Shown here: one piece after another, positions 1-7,505 of the stretch
Position numbering within the stretch: the first letter of the stretch is position 1
How the letters are laid out: every line of letters starts with the position of its first letter
Source of the DNA: an uncultured Pseudomonadota bacterium
GTDB lineage: Bacteria; Pseudomonadota; Gammaproteobacteria; Burkholderiales; Eutrophovitaceae
Direction of reading: 5' to 3'
DNA: 17,203 nucleotides
Assembly (NCBI GenBank): GCA_937983055.1
Contig: CALJLA010000067.1
Coordinates: 1 to 17,203, forward strand
Position numbers and translations under genes: made by a program
Notes under the pieces: generated by a model
Told to the model about the DNA's origin: nothing
Databases searched by the model: none
Seen by the model: only the letters and a program-made list of their open reading frames with translations

Positions 1-1275
1 CTGGTTGTCGGCGGCGGTGGGCGCGAACACGCGCTTGCCTGGAGGCTGGCGCAATCTCCGAGGGTTGCGCGCGTGTATGTTGCGCCGGGCAACGCCGGAA
101 CGGCACGCGAAGACGGCGTGTTCAATGTCGCAATCACGGCGATACCGGAGTTGGTGGCTTTCGCGCAGAAGGAGGCTGTCGCGCTGACGGTGATCGGGCC
201 CGAGGCGCCGCTCGCGGAAGGCATCGTCGATGCATTTCGGGCCGCCGGACTGCGCGTGTTCGGCCCCACCCAGGCAGCCGCCCGGCTGGAAAGCTCGAAG
301 GATTTCGCGAAGGCCTTCATGGCCCGCCATCGCATTCCCACGGCAGAGTACGCCACCTTCACCGATGCCGCCGCCGCCCACGAGTATCTTCGCCGGCGCG
401 GGGCACCCATCGTGGTGAAGGCCGACGGTCTCGCCGCCGGCAAGGGCGTCGTGGTCGCAACGACCGAGGACGAAGCCCATGCCGCGGTCGACATGATGCT
501 GGTGGACAACCGCATGGGCAGCGCAGGCGCGCGGGTGGTGATCGAGGATTTTCTGGAGGGCGAGGAAGCGAGCTTCATCGTGCTGGTCGACGGCAAGCAT
601 GTGCTGCCGCTCGCCTCCAGCCAGGATCACAAGCGCCTGCTCGACGGCGACCGCGGGCCGAACACCGGCGGCATGGGCGCTTACTCGCCGGCGCCGGTGC
701 TGACGCCTTCGGTGCACGCGCGGGCGATGCGGGAAGTCATTCAACCGGTAGTCGCCGGCATGGAGCGGGAAGGCACGCCGTTTACCGGCTTCCTGTACGC
801 GGGCCTGATGATCGGTACCGACGGCAAACCCCGCGTGCTGGAGTTCAACTGCCGCATGGGTGATCCGGAAACGCAGCCGATCATGATGCGGCTGAAGAGC
901 GACCTGCACACCCTGCTCGATCATGCGGTGAACGGCACCCTCGATCGCGTCGAGGCGCAATGGGATCGCCGCGTCGCCCTCGGCGTGGTGATGGCCGCCC
1001 ATGGCTACCCCGAGCAGCCACGCAAAGGCGACGAGATCACCGGCTTGCCGCGCGACGCCGAGGACTTTCATGTCTTTCATGCTGGCACGGGTACCCAGGA
1101 CGGACGCGTTGTCACCGGTGGTGGGCGGGTGCTGTGCGTGACCGCGCTCGGCGATACCGTGCGCACCGCCCAGCGGCGCGCCTATGAGATTGCCGATCAG
1201 ATCCGCTTCGCCGGCAGCCAGATGCGTCGAGACATCGGCTTTCGCGCGATCGGCGCCAAGAAGAGCACCCTGTAG
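1..1275 (+). CDS. purD: Phosphoribosylamine-glycine ligase (GARS), 5' end cut by window edge
   Basis: Second step of de novo purine synthesis: ATP-dependent joining of glycine to 5-phosphoribosylamine to give GAR, in the cytoplasm. The frame is open from base 1 and shows 424 residues. It begins in the N-terminal glycine-rich loop (LVVGGGGREHALAWRLAQSP), so only about three codons including the start are missing compared with the roughly 429-residue E. coli protein. The ATP-grasp core is complete: IVVKADGLAAGKGVVVA, the EGEEASFIVLVDG block, SQDHKR, GPNTGGMGAYSPAP and the metal/substrate segment EFNCRMGDPETQPIM. The C-terminal domain has GGRVLCVTALG and ends in DIGFRAIGAKKSTL. The TAG stop lies 6 bases before hemF, so the two are probably cotranscribed. 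The promoter lies outside the window. An internal GTG at 73 is not the start, because homology continues upstream of it. Identification is very secure. Confidence 0.97.
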   Translation: MVVGGGGREHALAWRLAQSPRVARVYVAPGNAGTAREDGVFNVAITAIPELVAFAQKEAVALTVIGPEAPLAEGIVDAFRAAGLRVFGPTQAAARLESSKDFAKAFMARHRIPTAEYATFTDAAAAHEYLRRRGAPIVVKADGLAAGKGVVVATTEDEAHAAVDMMLVDNRMGSAGARVVIEDFLEGEEASFIVLVDGKHVLPLASSQDHKRLLDGDRGPNTGGMGAYSPAPVLTPSVHARAMREVIQPVVAGMEREGTPFTGFLYAGLMIGTDGKPRVLEFNCRMGDPETQPIMMRLKSDLHTLLDHAVNGTLDRVEAQWDRRVALGVVMAAHGYPEQPRKGDEITGLPRDAEDFHVFHAGTGTQDGRVVTGGGRVLCVTALGDTVRTAQRRAYEIADQIRFAGSQMRRDIGFRAIGAKKSTL

Positions 1276-1281
1276 CGGGCG

Positions 1282-2178
1282 ATGGACGCCGACCGGGTCA
1301 GCCGTTATTTCACCAGATTGCAGGACTCCATCGTCGCAGCGCTGGAAGCGCTCGACGGTGGCCGCTTCCGCCGCGATGCCTGGGAACGGCCCGAGGGGGG
1401 CGGCGGCGTCAGCCGCCTGATCGAGGACGGTGCGCTGCTGGAGCGCGGGGGCGTCAACTTTTCGCATGTGCGCGGCGACCGCCTGCCGCCTTCGGCAAGC
1501 GCTTCGCGGCCGGAGCTTGCCGGCCGGGGCTTCGAGGCAATGGGCGTGTCGCTGGTGCTGCACCCGCGCAACCCCTACGTGCCCACGGTGCACATGAACG
1601 TGCGATTTTTCGTCGCGGCGCGGGCCGACGCTGCACCGGTATGGTGGTTCGGCGGCGGCATGGACCTCACGCCTTACTACGGTTTCGAGCAAGATGCCCG
1701 GCATTTCCATGCCACCTGCCGCGGGGCGCTGGCCGAGTTCCCGGGCGACCTGCATCCGAAGTTCAAGGCGTGGTGCGACCGCTACTTCTTTCTCAAGCAC
1801 CGCGGCGAGCCGCGCGGTATCGGCGGGGTGTTCTTCGACGATCTGTCGGAACCGGACTTCGACACCTGCTTCGCCATTACCCGCAGCGTTGGCGATCGTT
1901 TTCTCGAGGCATACCGGCCGATCGTGGAACGCCGGCGCGACCTGCCGTATGGCGATCGCGAGCGCGATTTCCAGGCCTACCGCCGCGGCCGCTACGTGGA
2001 GTTCAATCTGGTCTACGATCGCGGCACGCTATTCGGCCTGCAGTCGGGCGGGCGTACCGAATCGATCCTGATGTCGCTGCCGCCGCTGGTCAAGTGGCGC
2101 TACGACTGGAGGCCCGCAGCCGGCACGCCGGAAGCGCGCCTCTACGACCAGTTCCTGACCGGCCGCGATTGGGTCTAG
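1282..2178 (+). CDS. hemF: Oxygen-dependent coproporphyrinogen III oxidase
   Basis: Oxidative decarboxylation of coproporphyrinogen III to protoporphyrinogen IX in haem synthesis, the aerobic form using O2. The 298-residue length matches E. coli HemF (299). Conserved family blocks are visible: ERGGVNFSHV near residue 54, HPRNPYVPTVHMNVRFF (94-110), WWFGGGMDLTPYYG (121-134), FKAWCDRYFFLKHRGEPRGI (161-180) with GGVFFDD following, and YVEFNLVYDRGT (238-249). The ATG at 1282 is 6 bases after the purD stop and gives the expected N terminus; the ribosome binding site is weak, so translation is probably coupled to purD. The O2 requirement implies an aerobic or facultative host. In many betaproteobacteria hemF is followed by nadD, but here it is followed by an ACT-domain gene. 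Confidence 0.97.
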   Translation: MDADRVSRYFTRLQDSIVAALEALDGGRFRRDAWERPEGGGGVSRLIEDGALLERGGVNFSHVRGDRLPPSASASRPELAGRGFEAMGVSLVLHPRNPYVPTVHMNVRFFVAARADAAPVWWFGGGMDLTPYYGFEQDARHFHATCRGALAEFPGDLHPKFKAWCDRYFFLKHRGEPRGIGGVFFDDLSEPDFDTCFAITRSVGDRFLEAYRPIVERRRDLPYGDRERDFQAYRRGRYVEFNLVYDRGTLFGLQSGGRTESILMSLPPLVKWRYDWRPAAGTPEARLYDQFLTGRDWV

Positions 2179-2233
2179 CTAGCGCGCGATCGGTCGGCAT
2201 CGGCAAATCAACCGTAATCCTCGGGACACCATC

Positions 2234-2518
2234 ATGACTACCAGTTCGGGGCGGGTCATCGTATCGGTCATCGGGCGCGATCGTGTCGGCATCATCGCCG
2301 CAGTTTCCGCGGTGCTCGCCGAGGCCAACGCCAACATCCTCGACATCTCCCAGTCGGTCATGGAGGAGTTCTTCGTCATGATCATGATGGCCGACATCAG
2401 CGGCGCGAGCGTGTCGTTCGCGGAGATCAAGCAGCGCCTGCAGGCAAGGGGCGAATCGCTTGGCGTGAAGATCGATGCGCAGCACGAAGACGTGTTCAAC
2501 TACATGCATCGCATCTGA
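2234..2518 (+). CDS. ACT domain protein, UPF0237 family
   Basis: A 94-residue protein that is essentially one ACT domain, the small ligand-binding fold (often for amino acids) of metabolic regulators. Seen directly: the beta-alpha start VIVSVIGRDRVGIIAAVSAVLAEANANILDISQ, the methionine-rich strand FFVMIMMADI, and the C-terminal HEDVFNYMHRI that is typical of UPF0237 proteins. It has no catalytic domain, membrane segment or signal peptide, so it is probably a cytoplasmic sensor or dimeric regulator. It lies 55 bases after hemF and 18 bases before the PFL/UPF0210 gene. The same two-gene pair is known from Gram-positive bacteria such as streptococci, which suggests the two proteins act together. 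The ligand and the target are unknown. The ATG at 2234 has only a poor purine stretch (TCGGGA) upstream. Family call is secure; function is not. Confidence 0.9.
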   Translation: MTTSSGRVIVSVIGRDRVGIIAAVSAVLAEANANILDISQSVMEEFFVMIMMADISGASVSFAEIKQRLQARGESLGVKIDAQHEDVFNYMHRI

Positions 2519-2536
2519 GATGACGGGGCAGCCACA

Positions 2537-3907
2537 ATGACCGTCTCGCGCTTTTCGCCGCAGGAGATTCTGGAAACCATCCGCATGGTGCAGATGGAGA
2601 ATCTCGACATTCGCACCATCACCATGGGCATCAGCCTGCGCGATTGCGGCGATCGCGACATCCGCCGCAGCGCGTCCCACGCCTACGACAAGATCTGCCG
2701 CCTCGCCGGCAGTCTGGTGCGCACCGGCGAGGAACTCGCCGCCGAATACGGCGTCCCGGTCATCAACAAGCGCATCTCGGTGACGCCCGCATCGCTGGTC
2801 GTGGAGTGCGCAGACCAGGACGACTATCCGCTGTTCGCCGAGGCACTGGACCGGGCGGCGCACGAAGTCGGCGTCAATTTTCTGGGTGGCTATTCCGCCC
2901 TGGTGCAGAAGGGCATGACGCGCGGCGACCGCATGTTGATCGAGTCGATACCGGCGGTGCTCGCCGGCACCCAGCGGGTATGCGCTTCGGTCAACGTCGG
3001 CAGCACCAAGGCCGGCATCAATATGGACGCGGTGGCGCAGATGGGCCACGTCATCGCCGACACCGCGCGGCGCACCGCCGACCGCGACGGCATCGGCTGC
3101 GCCAAGCTGGTGGTGTTCTGCAACGCTGTCGACGACAACCCGTTCATGGCCGGCGCCTTTCACGGCATCGGCGAGCCCGACTGCGTGATCAATGTCGGCG
3201 TATCCGGCCCCGGCGCGGTGCTATCTGCAGTGCAAAAGGCCGGCAAGGCCGACTTCGGTGCGCTCGCCTCGGCGATCAAGCGCGCGGCGTTCAAGATTAC
3301 CCGCATGGGCGAGCTGTTCGGTCGCGCCGCCTCGCGGCGGCTCAACGTGCCCTTCGGCATCGTCGATCTGTCGCTCGCGCCGACACCGGCGCAGGGCGAT
3401 TCGGTGGCCCGAATTCTCGAGGCGATGGGATTGGAGCAGGTCGGCACTCACGGGTCGACCGCGGCGCTCGCCCTGCTGAACGACGCGGTCAAGAAGGGCG
3501 GCGCAATGGCCTCCAGCTATGTCGGCGGTCTTTCCGGCGCCTTCATTCCAGTGTCTGAAGACATCGGCATGATCGAAGCCGCCGCCAGCGGCGCACTTGG
3601 CTTCGACAAGCTCGAGGCGATGACCTGCGTGTGCTCGGTGGGGCTCGACATGATCGCCGTGCCGGGCGACACGCCGGCGGAAACGCTGGCCGCCATCATC
3701 GCCGACGAAGCAGCCATCGGCATGATCAACCGCAAGACCACCGCGGTGCGCATCATTCCGGCGCCGGGCAAGGCGGTAGGCGACACCGTGCACTTCGGCG
3801 GCCTGCTCGGCCATGCGCCGGTGATGGCATTGCATGCGCAATCGAGCCGCGCGTTCGTCGAGCGCGGCGGGCGCATTCCCGCCCCCATCCAGGCGCTCAA
3901 CAACTAG
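2537..3907 (+). CDS. PFL family protein (UPF0210 / DUF711)
   Basis: A 456-residue protein of the DUF711/UPF0210 family, whose fold resembles pyruvate formate-lyase and ribonucleotide reductase barrels but whose function is not established. Family segments visible: ENLDIRTITMGISLRDC near residues 17-33, SVTPASLVVE, GVNFLGGYSALVQKG, ESIPAVLAGTQRVCASVNVG, STKAGINMDAV, INVGVSGPGAV, FGIVDLSLAPTPAQGDSVA, GTHGSTAALALLNDAVKKGG and GLDMIAVPGDT. I see no C-terminal glycyl-radical consensus loop, so PFL chemistry should not be assumed. The ATG at 2537 is 18 bases after the ACT gene stop, with a GGGG stretch as a weak ribosome binding site, so it is probably cotranscribed and coupled. The stop TAG is followed directly by TAA. 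The next gene, livF, converges with only 8 bases between stops. Length and start fit the family. Confidence 0.92.
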   Translation: MTVSRFSPQEILETIRMVQMENLDIRTITMGISLRDCGDRDIRRSASHAYDKICRLAGSLVRTGEELAAEYGVPVINKRISVTPASLVVECADQDDYPLFAEALDRAAHEVGVNFLGGYSALVQKGMTRGDRMLIESIPAVLAGTQRVCASVNVGSTKAGINMDAVAQMGHVIADTARRTADRDGIGCAKLVVFCNAVDDNPFMAGAFHGIGEPDCVINVGVSGPGAVLSAVQKAGKADFGALASAIKRAAFKITRMGELFGRAASRRLNVPFGIVDLSLAPTPAQGDSVARILEAMGLEQVGTHGSTAALALLNDAVKKGGAMASSYVGGLSGAFIPVSEDIGMIEAAASGALGFDKLEAMTCVCSVGLDMIAVPGDTPAETLAAIIADEAAIGMINRKTTAVRIIPAPGKAVGDTVHFGGLLGHAPVMALHAQSSRAFVERGGRIPAPIQALNN

Positions 3908-3915
3908 TAACGCGC

Positions 3916-4623
3916 TTATTCGCCCAGGTAGGCCTGGCGCACCTGCGGGTTGTCGAGCAGCGCGCGGGCGTCGTCGGTCAGCGTGATCTCGCCGCTTTCC
4001 ATCACGTACCCCCGGTTGGCCGCCTCCAGCGCGAGCTTGGCATTCTGCTCGACCAGCAGCACCGTCACGCCCTCGGCGGATACCTGACGCACCACCTCGA
4101 AGATCTTTTCGACCATCATCGGCGCGAGGCCCATCGACGGCTCATCGAGCAGCAGCAGCTTGGGCTGGCTCATCAGCGCGCGGCCGATCGCCAGCATCTG
4201 CTGCTCGCCGCCGGAGAGGGTGCCGGCGGTCTGGCGGCGACGCTCCGCGAGCCGCGGAAACAACTTGTACACGTGGTCCATGTCGTCGCGGATGGCGCGC
4301 GCGTCGCGCCGGATATAGGCGCCCATTTCCAGGTTTTCGGCCACCGTCAGGCGCCCGAACACGCCGCGGCCTTCCGGTACCATCGCCAGGCCGCGCGCCA
4401 CCAGCTCATGGGAGGGCTGGTTCGATACGTCCTCGCCGCGATAGAGCACGCGGCCGCCGTGATGAAGCATCCCGCATATGGCTTTCAGGGTGCTGGTCTT
4501 GCCGGCGCCGTTCGCCCCGATCAGCGCCACCATCTCGCCGGCCCCGACGCGAAGGTCGACGCCCTTGACTGCGTTGATGCCGCCGTAGGCAACCTTGAGC
4601 GATTTCAGCTCGAGCAGGTTCAC
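3916..4623 (-). CDS. livF: Liv-type branched-chain amino acid ABC transporter, ATPase LivF
   Basis: One of two cytoplasmic ATPases that power the LivHM permease. The protein has 235 residues, matching the usual LivF length. Motifs: Walker A GANGAGKTS (36-44), Q-loop region with the LivF-typical MVPEGRGVFGRLTV (81-94), ABC signature LSGGEQQ (136-142), Walker B LLLLDEP (156-162), and the C terminus QVRQAYLGE. The frame stays open further upstream, but homology begins at VNLLELKSLKVAYGG. I therefore choose the GTG at 4623-4621. It has a strong ribosome binding site, GGAGGAG, at 4637-4631 seven bases away, and it overlaps the livG stop in a GTGA. Last gene of the liv operon. No terminator hairpin with a T-run is visible after its TAA; the downstream gene is convergent. 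Confidence 0.95.
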   Translation of the reverse strand: MNLLELKSLKVAYGGINAVKGVDLRVGAGEMVALIGANGAGKTSTLKAICGMLHHGGRVLYRGEDVSNQPSHELVARGLAMVPEGRGVFGRLTVAENLEMGAYIRRDARAIRDDMDHVYKLFPRLAERRRQTAGTLSGGEQQMLAIGRALMSQPKLLLLDEPSMGLAPMMVEKIFEVVRQVSAEGVTVLLVEQNAKLALEAANRGYVMESGEITLTDDARALLDNPQVRQAYLGE

Positions 4624-5402
4624 GGCAGTGCTCCTCCTAGGTAGGCCTGTATCACCGCCGGATTTTTCTGCACCTCCTGCGGCGGACCCTCGGCGATGCG
4701 CTTGCCGTAGTCCAGCACCGCCACCCGGTCGCACAGGCCCATGACAAGCTTCACATCGTGCTCGATCAGCAAAATGGTCACCCCATCGTCCCGAATGCGG
4801 GTGAGCAGCTTGCGCAGATTCGCCGTCTCGGTGGCGTTCATCCCGGCGGCCGGCTCGTCGAGCGCGAGCAGCTGCGGCTCGGTCGCCAGCGCCCGGGCGA
4901 TTTCCAGCCGGCGCTGATCGCCATAGGACAGGTTCTTCGACAGCGAATTGGCGTGCCGCGCGATGCCGACATAATCCAGCAGTTCGCGCGCCCGCTTGTG
5001 GATCGCGTCTTCCTCTTCACACGTGCGCGGGCCGCGGAACACCGCACCGATCACGCCTGCCCGGGTTCGAACGTGGCGGCCGACCATCACGTTCTCCAGC
5101 GCGGTCATGTTGCCGAACAAGCGGATATTCTGGAATGTGCGGGCGAGGCCGGCCTCGACGATGCGGAAAGGCTTGAGCCCGATCAGATTGCGCCCGGCGA
5201 AAGCGAGCGCACCCCGGTCCGGCCGGTAGATGCCGGTCAGCACGTTAAACAGCGTTGTCTTGCCGGCGCCATTCGGACCGATCAGGCCGTAGATCTCGCC
5301 GCGATGGATGCTGAGCGACACGTCCGACAATGCCGTCAGGCCGCCGAAGCGCTTTTCGACATGGCGTACCTCCAGCAGCTTGTCGACCGCGACCGTGGTC
5401 AC
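4620..5402 (-). CDS. livG: Liv-type branched-chain amino acid ABC transporter, ATPase LivG
   Basis: The second ATPase of the transporter, 260 residues (E. coli LivG 255). Motifs: LLEVRHVEKRFGGLTALSDVS at the N terminus, Walker A GPNGAGKTT (42-50), the LivG-typical GLARTFQNIRLF (85-96), signature NLSYGDQRRLEIARAL (157-172), Walker B LLALDEPAAGMN (178-189), H-loop IEHD around 215, and AEGPPQEVQKNPAVIQAYLG near the end. The reading frame is open about 480 bases further upstream through livM in another frame, but that stretch has no homology. The GTG at 5402-5400 gives the right N terminus and overlaps the livM stop as GTGA, with AAGG seven bases upstream as ribosome binding site. It in turn overlaps livF by four bases, so the products are translationally coupled. 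Confidence 0.95.
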   Translation of the reverse strand: MTTVAVDKLLEVRHVEKRFGGLTALSDVSLSIHRGEIYGLIGPNGAGKTTLFNVLTGIYRPDRGALAFAGRNLIGLKPFRIVEAGLARTFQNIRLFGNMTALENVMVGRHVRTRAGVIGAVFRGPRTCEEEDAIHKRARELLDYVGIARHANSLSKNLSYGDQRRLEIARALATEPQLLALDEPAAGMNATETANLRKLLTRIRDDGVTILLIEHDVKLVMGLCDRVAVLDYGKRIAEGPPQEVQKNPAVIQAYLGGALP

Positions 5403-6499
5403 GAATCGGCCTTCGCGTCGGCAAACTCCCGCCTGCGGATTGGCGAAGGCCACAGGCCGGATGGCCGCAACAGCATGACCAGGATCAGCGCCAGCCCGAA
5501 CAGCATCATGCGCAGGCTTTCCGGATCGAGAATCACCTTGCCGAAGAGCTGCTGCTGCACCGGCGAAGCGCCGTGGCGCAGCACCTCCGGCAGCACTGCC
5601 AGCAGGAAGGTGCCCAGCACCACCCCCGCGACATGCCCCATGCCGCCCAGCACCACCATGCACAGCACCATGATCGATTCGAGCAGGATGAAGCTTTCCG
5701 GACTGACGAATCCCTGGAAGCTCGAGAACAGTCCGCCCGCGATGCCGCCAAAGCTGGCACCCATGGCAAAGGCGAGCAGCTTCACGTTGCGGGTGTTGAT
5801 GCCCATCGCCTGGGCGGCGGTCTCGTCCTCGCGGATGGCGATCCAGGCGCGCCCCAGCCGCGAGTCCTCGAGCCGCACGCACACGAAGATGGTCGCCATC
5901 ACCAGCAGCAGCAGCAAGTAGTAGTAGATGTGCGTGCCCGAGAACTCGATGCCCAGTATTTCGTGCGTCTTGGTGAGCGATACCCCGCCGATCATGACCG
6001 GATCGATCAGGTTGATCCCGATCGGTCCGTTGGTGATGTTGACCGGATGGTCAAGATTGTTGAGAAATATGCGCACGATTTCGCCGAAGCCGAGCGTGAC
6101 AATGGCGAGGTAGTCGCCGCGCAGGCGCAGCGTCGGCGCGCCGAGCAGCACACCGAAAAAGCCGGCCGCGACGAAACCGATCGGCAGGATCAGCCAGAAC
6201 GGCAGGTGCAGCCCGAATTGCGGCGAGGCAAGCAGCGCCCAGGTGTAGGCGCCGACCGCATAGAAGGCGATATAACCGAGGTCGAGCAGGCCGGCGAAGC
6301 CCACCACGATGTTCAGCCCCAACGCGAGCATCGCGTAGATCAACGCAAAGTCGATGACGCGCACCCAGGTGCGCCCGAGCGTGTTGTCGACCAGGAAGGG
6401 CAGCACCGCCAGCGCGACCGCGATCATCGCGTAGCCGACCCACAGCGCGCGGCGGTCGCGCTTCCAGTGCTTGAACCGGGCGGCGAATGGCGCGATCAC
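5399..6499 (-). CDS. livM: Liv-type branched-chain amino acid ABC transporter, permease LivM
   Basis: Inner-membrane permease, 366 residues, with many hydrophobic segments. It is shorter than E. coli LivM (425) but in the normal range for liv-type permeases of Burkholderia-like bacteria. Typical segments: ALIYAMLALGLNIVVGFAGL followed by LDLGYIAFYAVGAY around residues 53-87, and the cytoplasmic ATPase-coupling loop LRLRGDYLAIVTLGFGEIVR near 125-144. Later come AWIAIREDETAAQAMGIN and KLLAFAMGASFGGIAGGLF. The N terminus carries a short basic stretch (RFKHWKRDRR) before the first membrane helix. Start is GTG at 6499-6497 in a GTGA overlap with the livH stop, preceded by GGAG five bases away. The end overlaps livG by four bases. 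Substrate range cannot be read from the sequence. Confidence 0.94.
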   Translation of the reverse strand: MIAPFAARFKHWKRDRRALWVGYAMIAVALAVLPFLVDNTLGRTWVRVIDFALIYAMLALGLNIVVGFAGLLDLGYIAFYAVGAYTWALLASPQFGLHLPFWLILPIGFVAAGFFGVLLGAPTLRLRGDYLAIVTLGFGEIVRIFLNNLDHPVNITNGPIGINLIDPVMIGGVSLTKTHEILGIEFSGTHIYYYLLLLLVMATIFVCVRLEDSRLGRAWIAIREDETAAQAMGINTRNVKLLAFAMGASFGGIAGGLFSSFQGFVSPESFILLESIMVLCMVVLGGMGHVAGVVLGTFLLAVLPEVLRHGASPVQQQLFGKVILDPESLRMMLFGLALILVMLLRPSGLWPSPIRRREFADAKADS

Positions 6500-7425
6500 G
6501 CGCGCTCCGCCACGCGTTCGCCCATGATGCCGGTGGGCCGGAACACCAGCACCAGCACCAGCACCAGGAAGGCGAACACGTCCTGGTAGTGGCTGCCGAA
6601 GAAGCCGCCGCTCACGTCGCTGATATAACCGGCGCCGATGCTCTCGATCAGCCCCAACAGCAAGCCGCCAAGCATCGCGCCGGCCAGATTACCGATGCCG
6701 CCAAGCACCGCAGCGGTGAACGCCTTCAGGCCCAGCATGAACCCCATCGAATAGTGCGCGATGCTGTAGTTGGCCGCCACCAGCACCCCGGCCACGGCCG
6801 CCAGGGCCGCGCCGATCACGAACGTGGCCGAAATGATGCGGTTGATGTTCACGCCCATCAGGCCGGCGACGGTCGGGTTCTCCGCCGTCGCGCGCATGGC
6901 ACGCCCGAGACGGGTGTACTGCACCAGCAGCAGCAGCCCGGCCATGATCGCTGCCGACACCACGATGATCACGATCTGCACGTCGGTGATGCTGGCGCCG
7001 CCGATGCTGTGCGGAGTCACCGGGATCACCGAAGGAAAGGTGCGGTACTGGCGGCCCCAGATCATCATCGCCAGATTCTGCAGCAGGATCGACATGCCGA
7101 TTGCGGTGATCAGCGGCGCAAGGCGCGGCGCCCGCCGCAGCGGGCGGTAGGCCACACGCTCGATCGAAAAGGCGAGCGCCATGCACACCGCGATGGCGGT
7201 GGCGGTCGCCAGGGCCAGGACCAGCGAAGGCGGCAAACCGACGGCGGCCCCCAGCAGCGCATTCATCACCGTCAGCGCCACCATCGCCCCGATCATTACG
7301 ACTTCGCCATGGGCGAAATTGATCAGGCCGAGAATGCCGTAGACCATCGTGTAACCGAGCGCGACCAGCGCGTACACGCTGCCCAGCACAAGGCCGTTCA
7401 GGACCTGCTGCAGAAAGATGTCCAC
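6496..7425 (-). CDS. livH: Liv-type branched-chain amino acid ABC transporter, permease LivH
   Basis: The partner permease, 309 residues, matching E. coli LivH (308). The N terminus DIFLQQVLNGLVLGSVYALV followed by ALGYTMVYGILGLINFAHGEV is the family hallmark and fixes the start at GTG 7425-7423. Other conserved parts are ERVAYRPLRRAPRLAPLITAIG (near residues 90-111), RLGRAMRATAENPTVAGLMGVN (about 172-193), and GLKAFTAAVLGGIGNLAGAMLGGLLLGL, the transmembrane/coupling region. Only a weak GGGG ribosome binding site is seen ten bases upstream. It is the first gene behind the livK terminator (7446-7470), so its expression depends on read-through or on an internal promoter I could not see. Its stop overlaps livM by four bases. 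Confidence 0.95.
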   Translation of the reverse strand: MDIFLQQVLNGLVLGSVYALVALGYTMVYGILGLINFAHGEVVMIGAMVALTVMNALLGAAVGLPPSLVLALATATAIAVCMALAFSIERVAYRPLRRAPRLAPLITAIGMSILLQNLAMMIWGRQYRTFPSVIPVTPHSIGGASITDVQIVIIVVSAAIMAGLLLLVQYTRLGRAMRATAENPTVAGLMGVNINRIISATFVIGAALAAVAGVLVAANYSIAHYSMGFMLGLKAFTAAVLGGIGNLAGAMLGGLLLGLIESIGAGYISDVSGGFFGSHYQDVFAFLVLVLVLVFRPTGIMGERVAERA

Positions 7426-7445
7426 GTCGGTTGTGCCCCGCTGTC

Positions 7446-7470
7446 AAAAAAACGGCGCCTGCAGGCGCCG
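7446..7470 (-). terminator. Rho-independent terminator/attenuator between livK and livH
   Basis: On the minus strand a perfect 18-base palindrome (7470-7453, CGGCGCC-TGCA-GGCGCCG) is followed at once by seven T (7452-7446). Stem of 7 GC-rich pairs, 4-base loop, then the U-tract: a textbook intrinsic terminator. It lies 35 bases after the livK stop and 20 bases before the livH start. Because livHMGF has no other evident promoter, partial termination would give more binding protein mRNA than permease/ATPase mRNA, a pattern known for binding-protein transporter operons. Confidence 0.88.
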
Positions 7471-7505
7471 TCAGGTTACGCCGAAGAAGCGGACTGCCGG
7501 CTCAC

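Noticed and set aside
2090..3163. Minus-strand open frame of about 357 codons opposite the ACT and PFL genes
   Set aside because: Same shadow pattern. The translation is His/Asp/Val-rich without motifs, while the plus-strand genes have clear family matches.
3868..3890. GGCGGG-N6-CCCGCC stem near the end of the PFL gene
   Set aside because: Inside coding sequence and without a T-run on either strand, so not supported as a terminator.
5330..6589. Plus-strand open frame of about 420 codons opposite livG/livM
   Set aside because: Antisense to well-conserved transporter genes; the Gln/His/Arg-rich translation has no domain.
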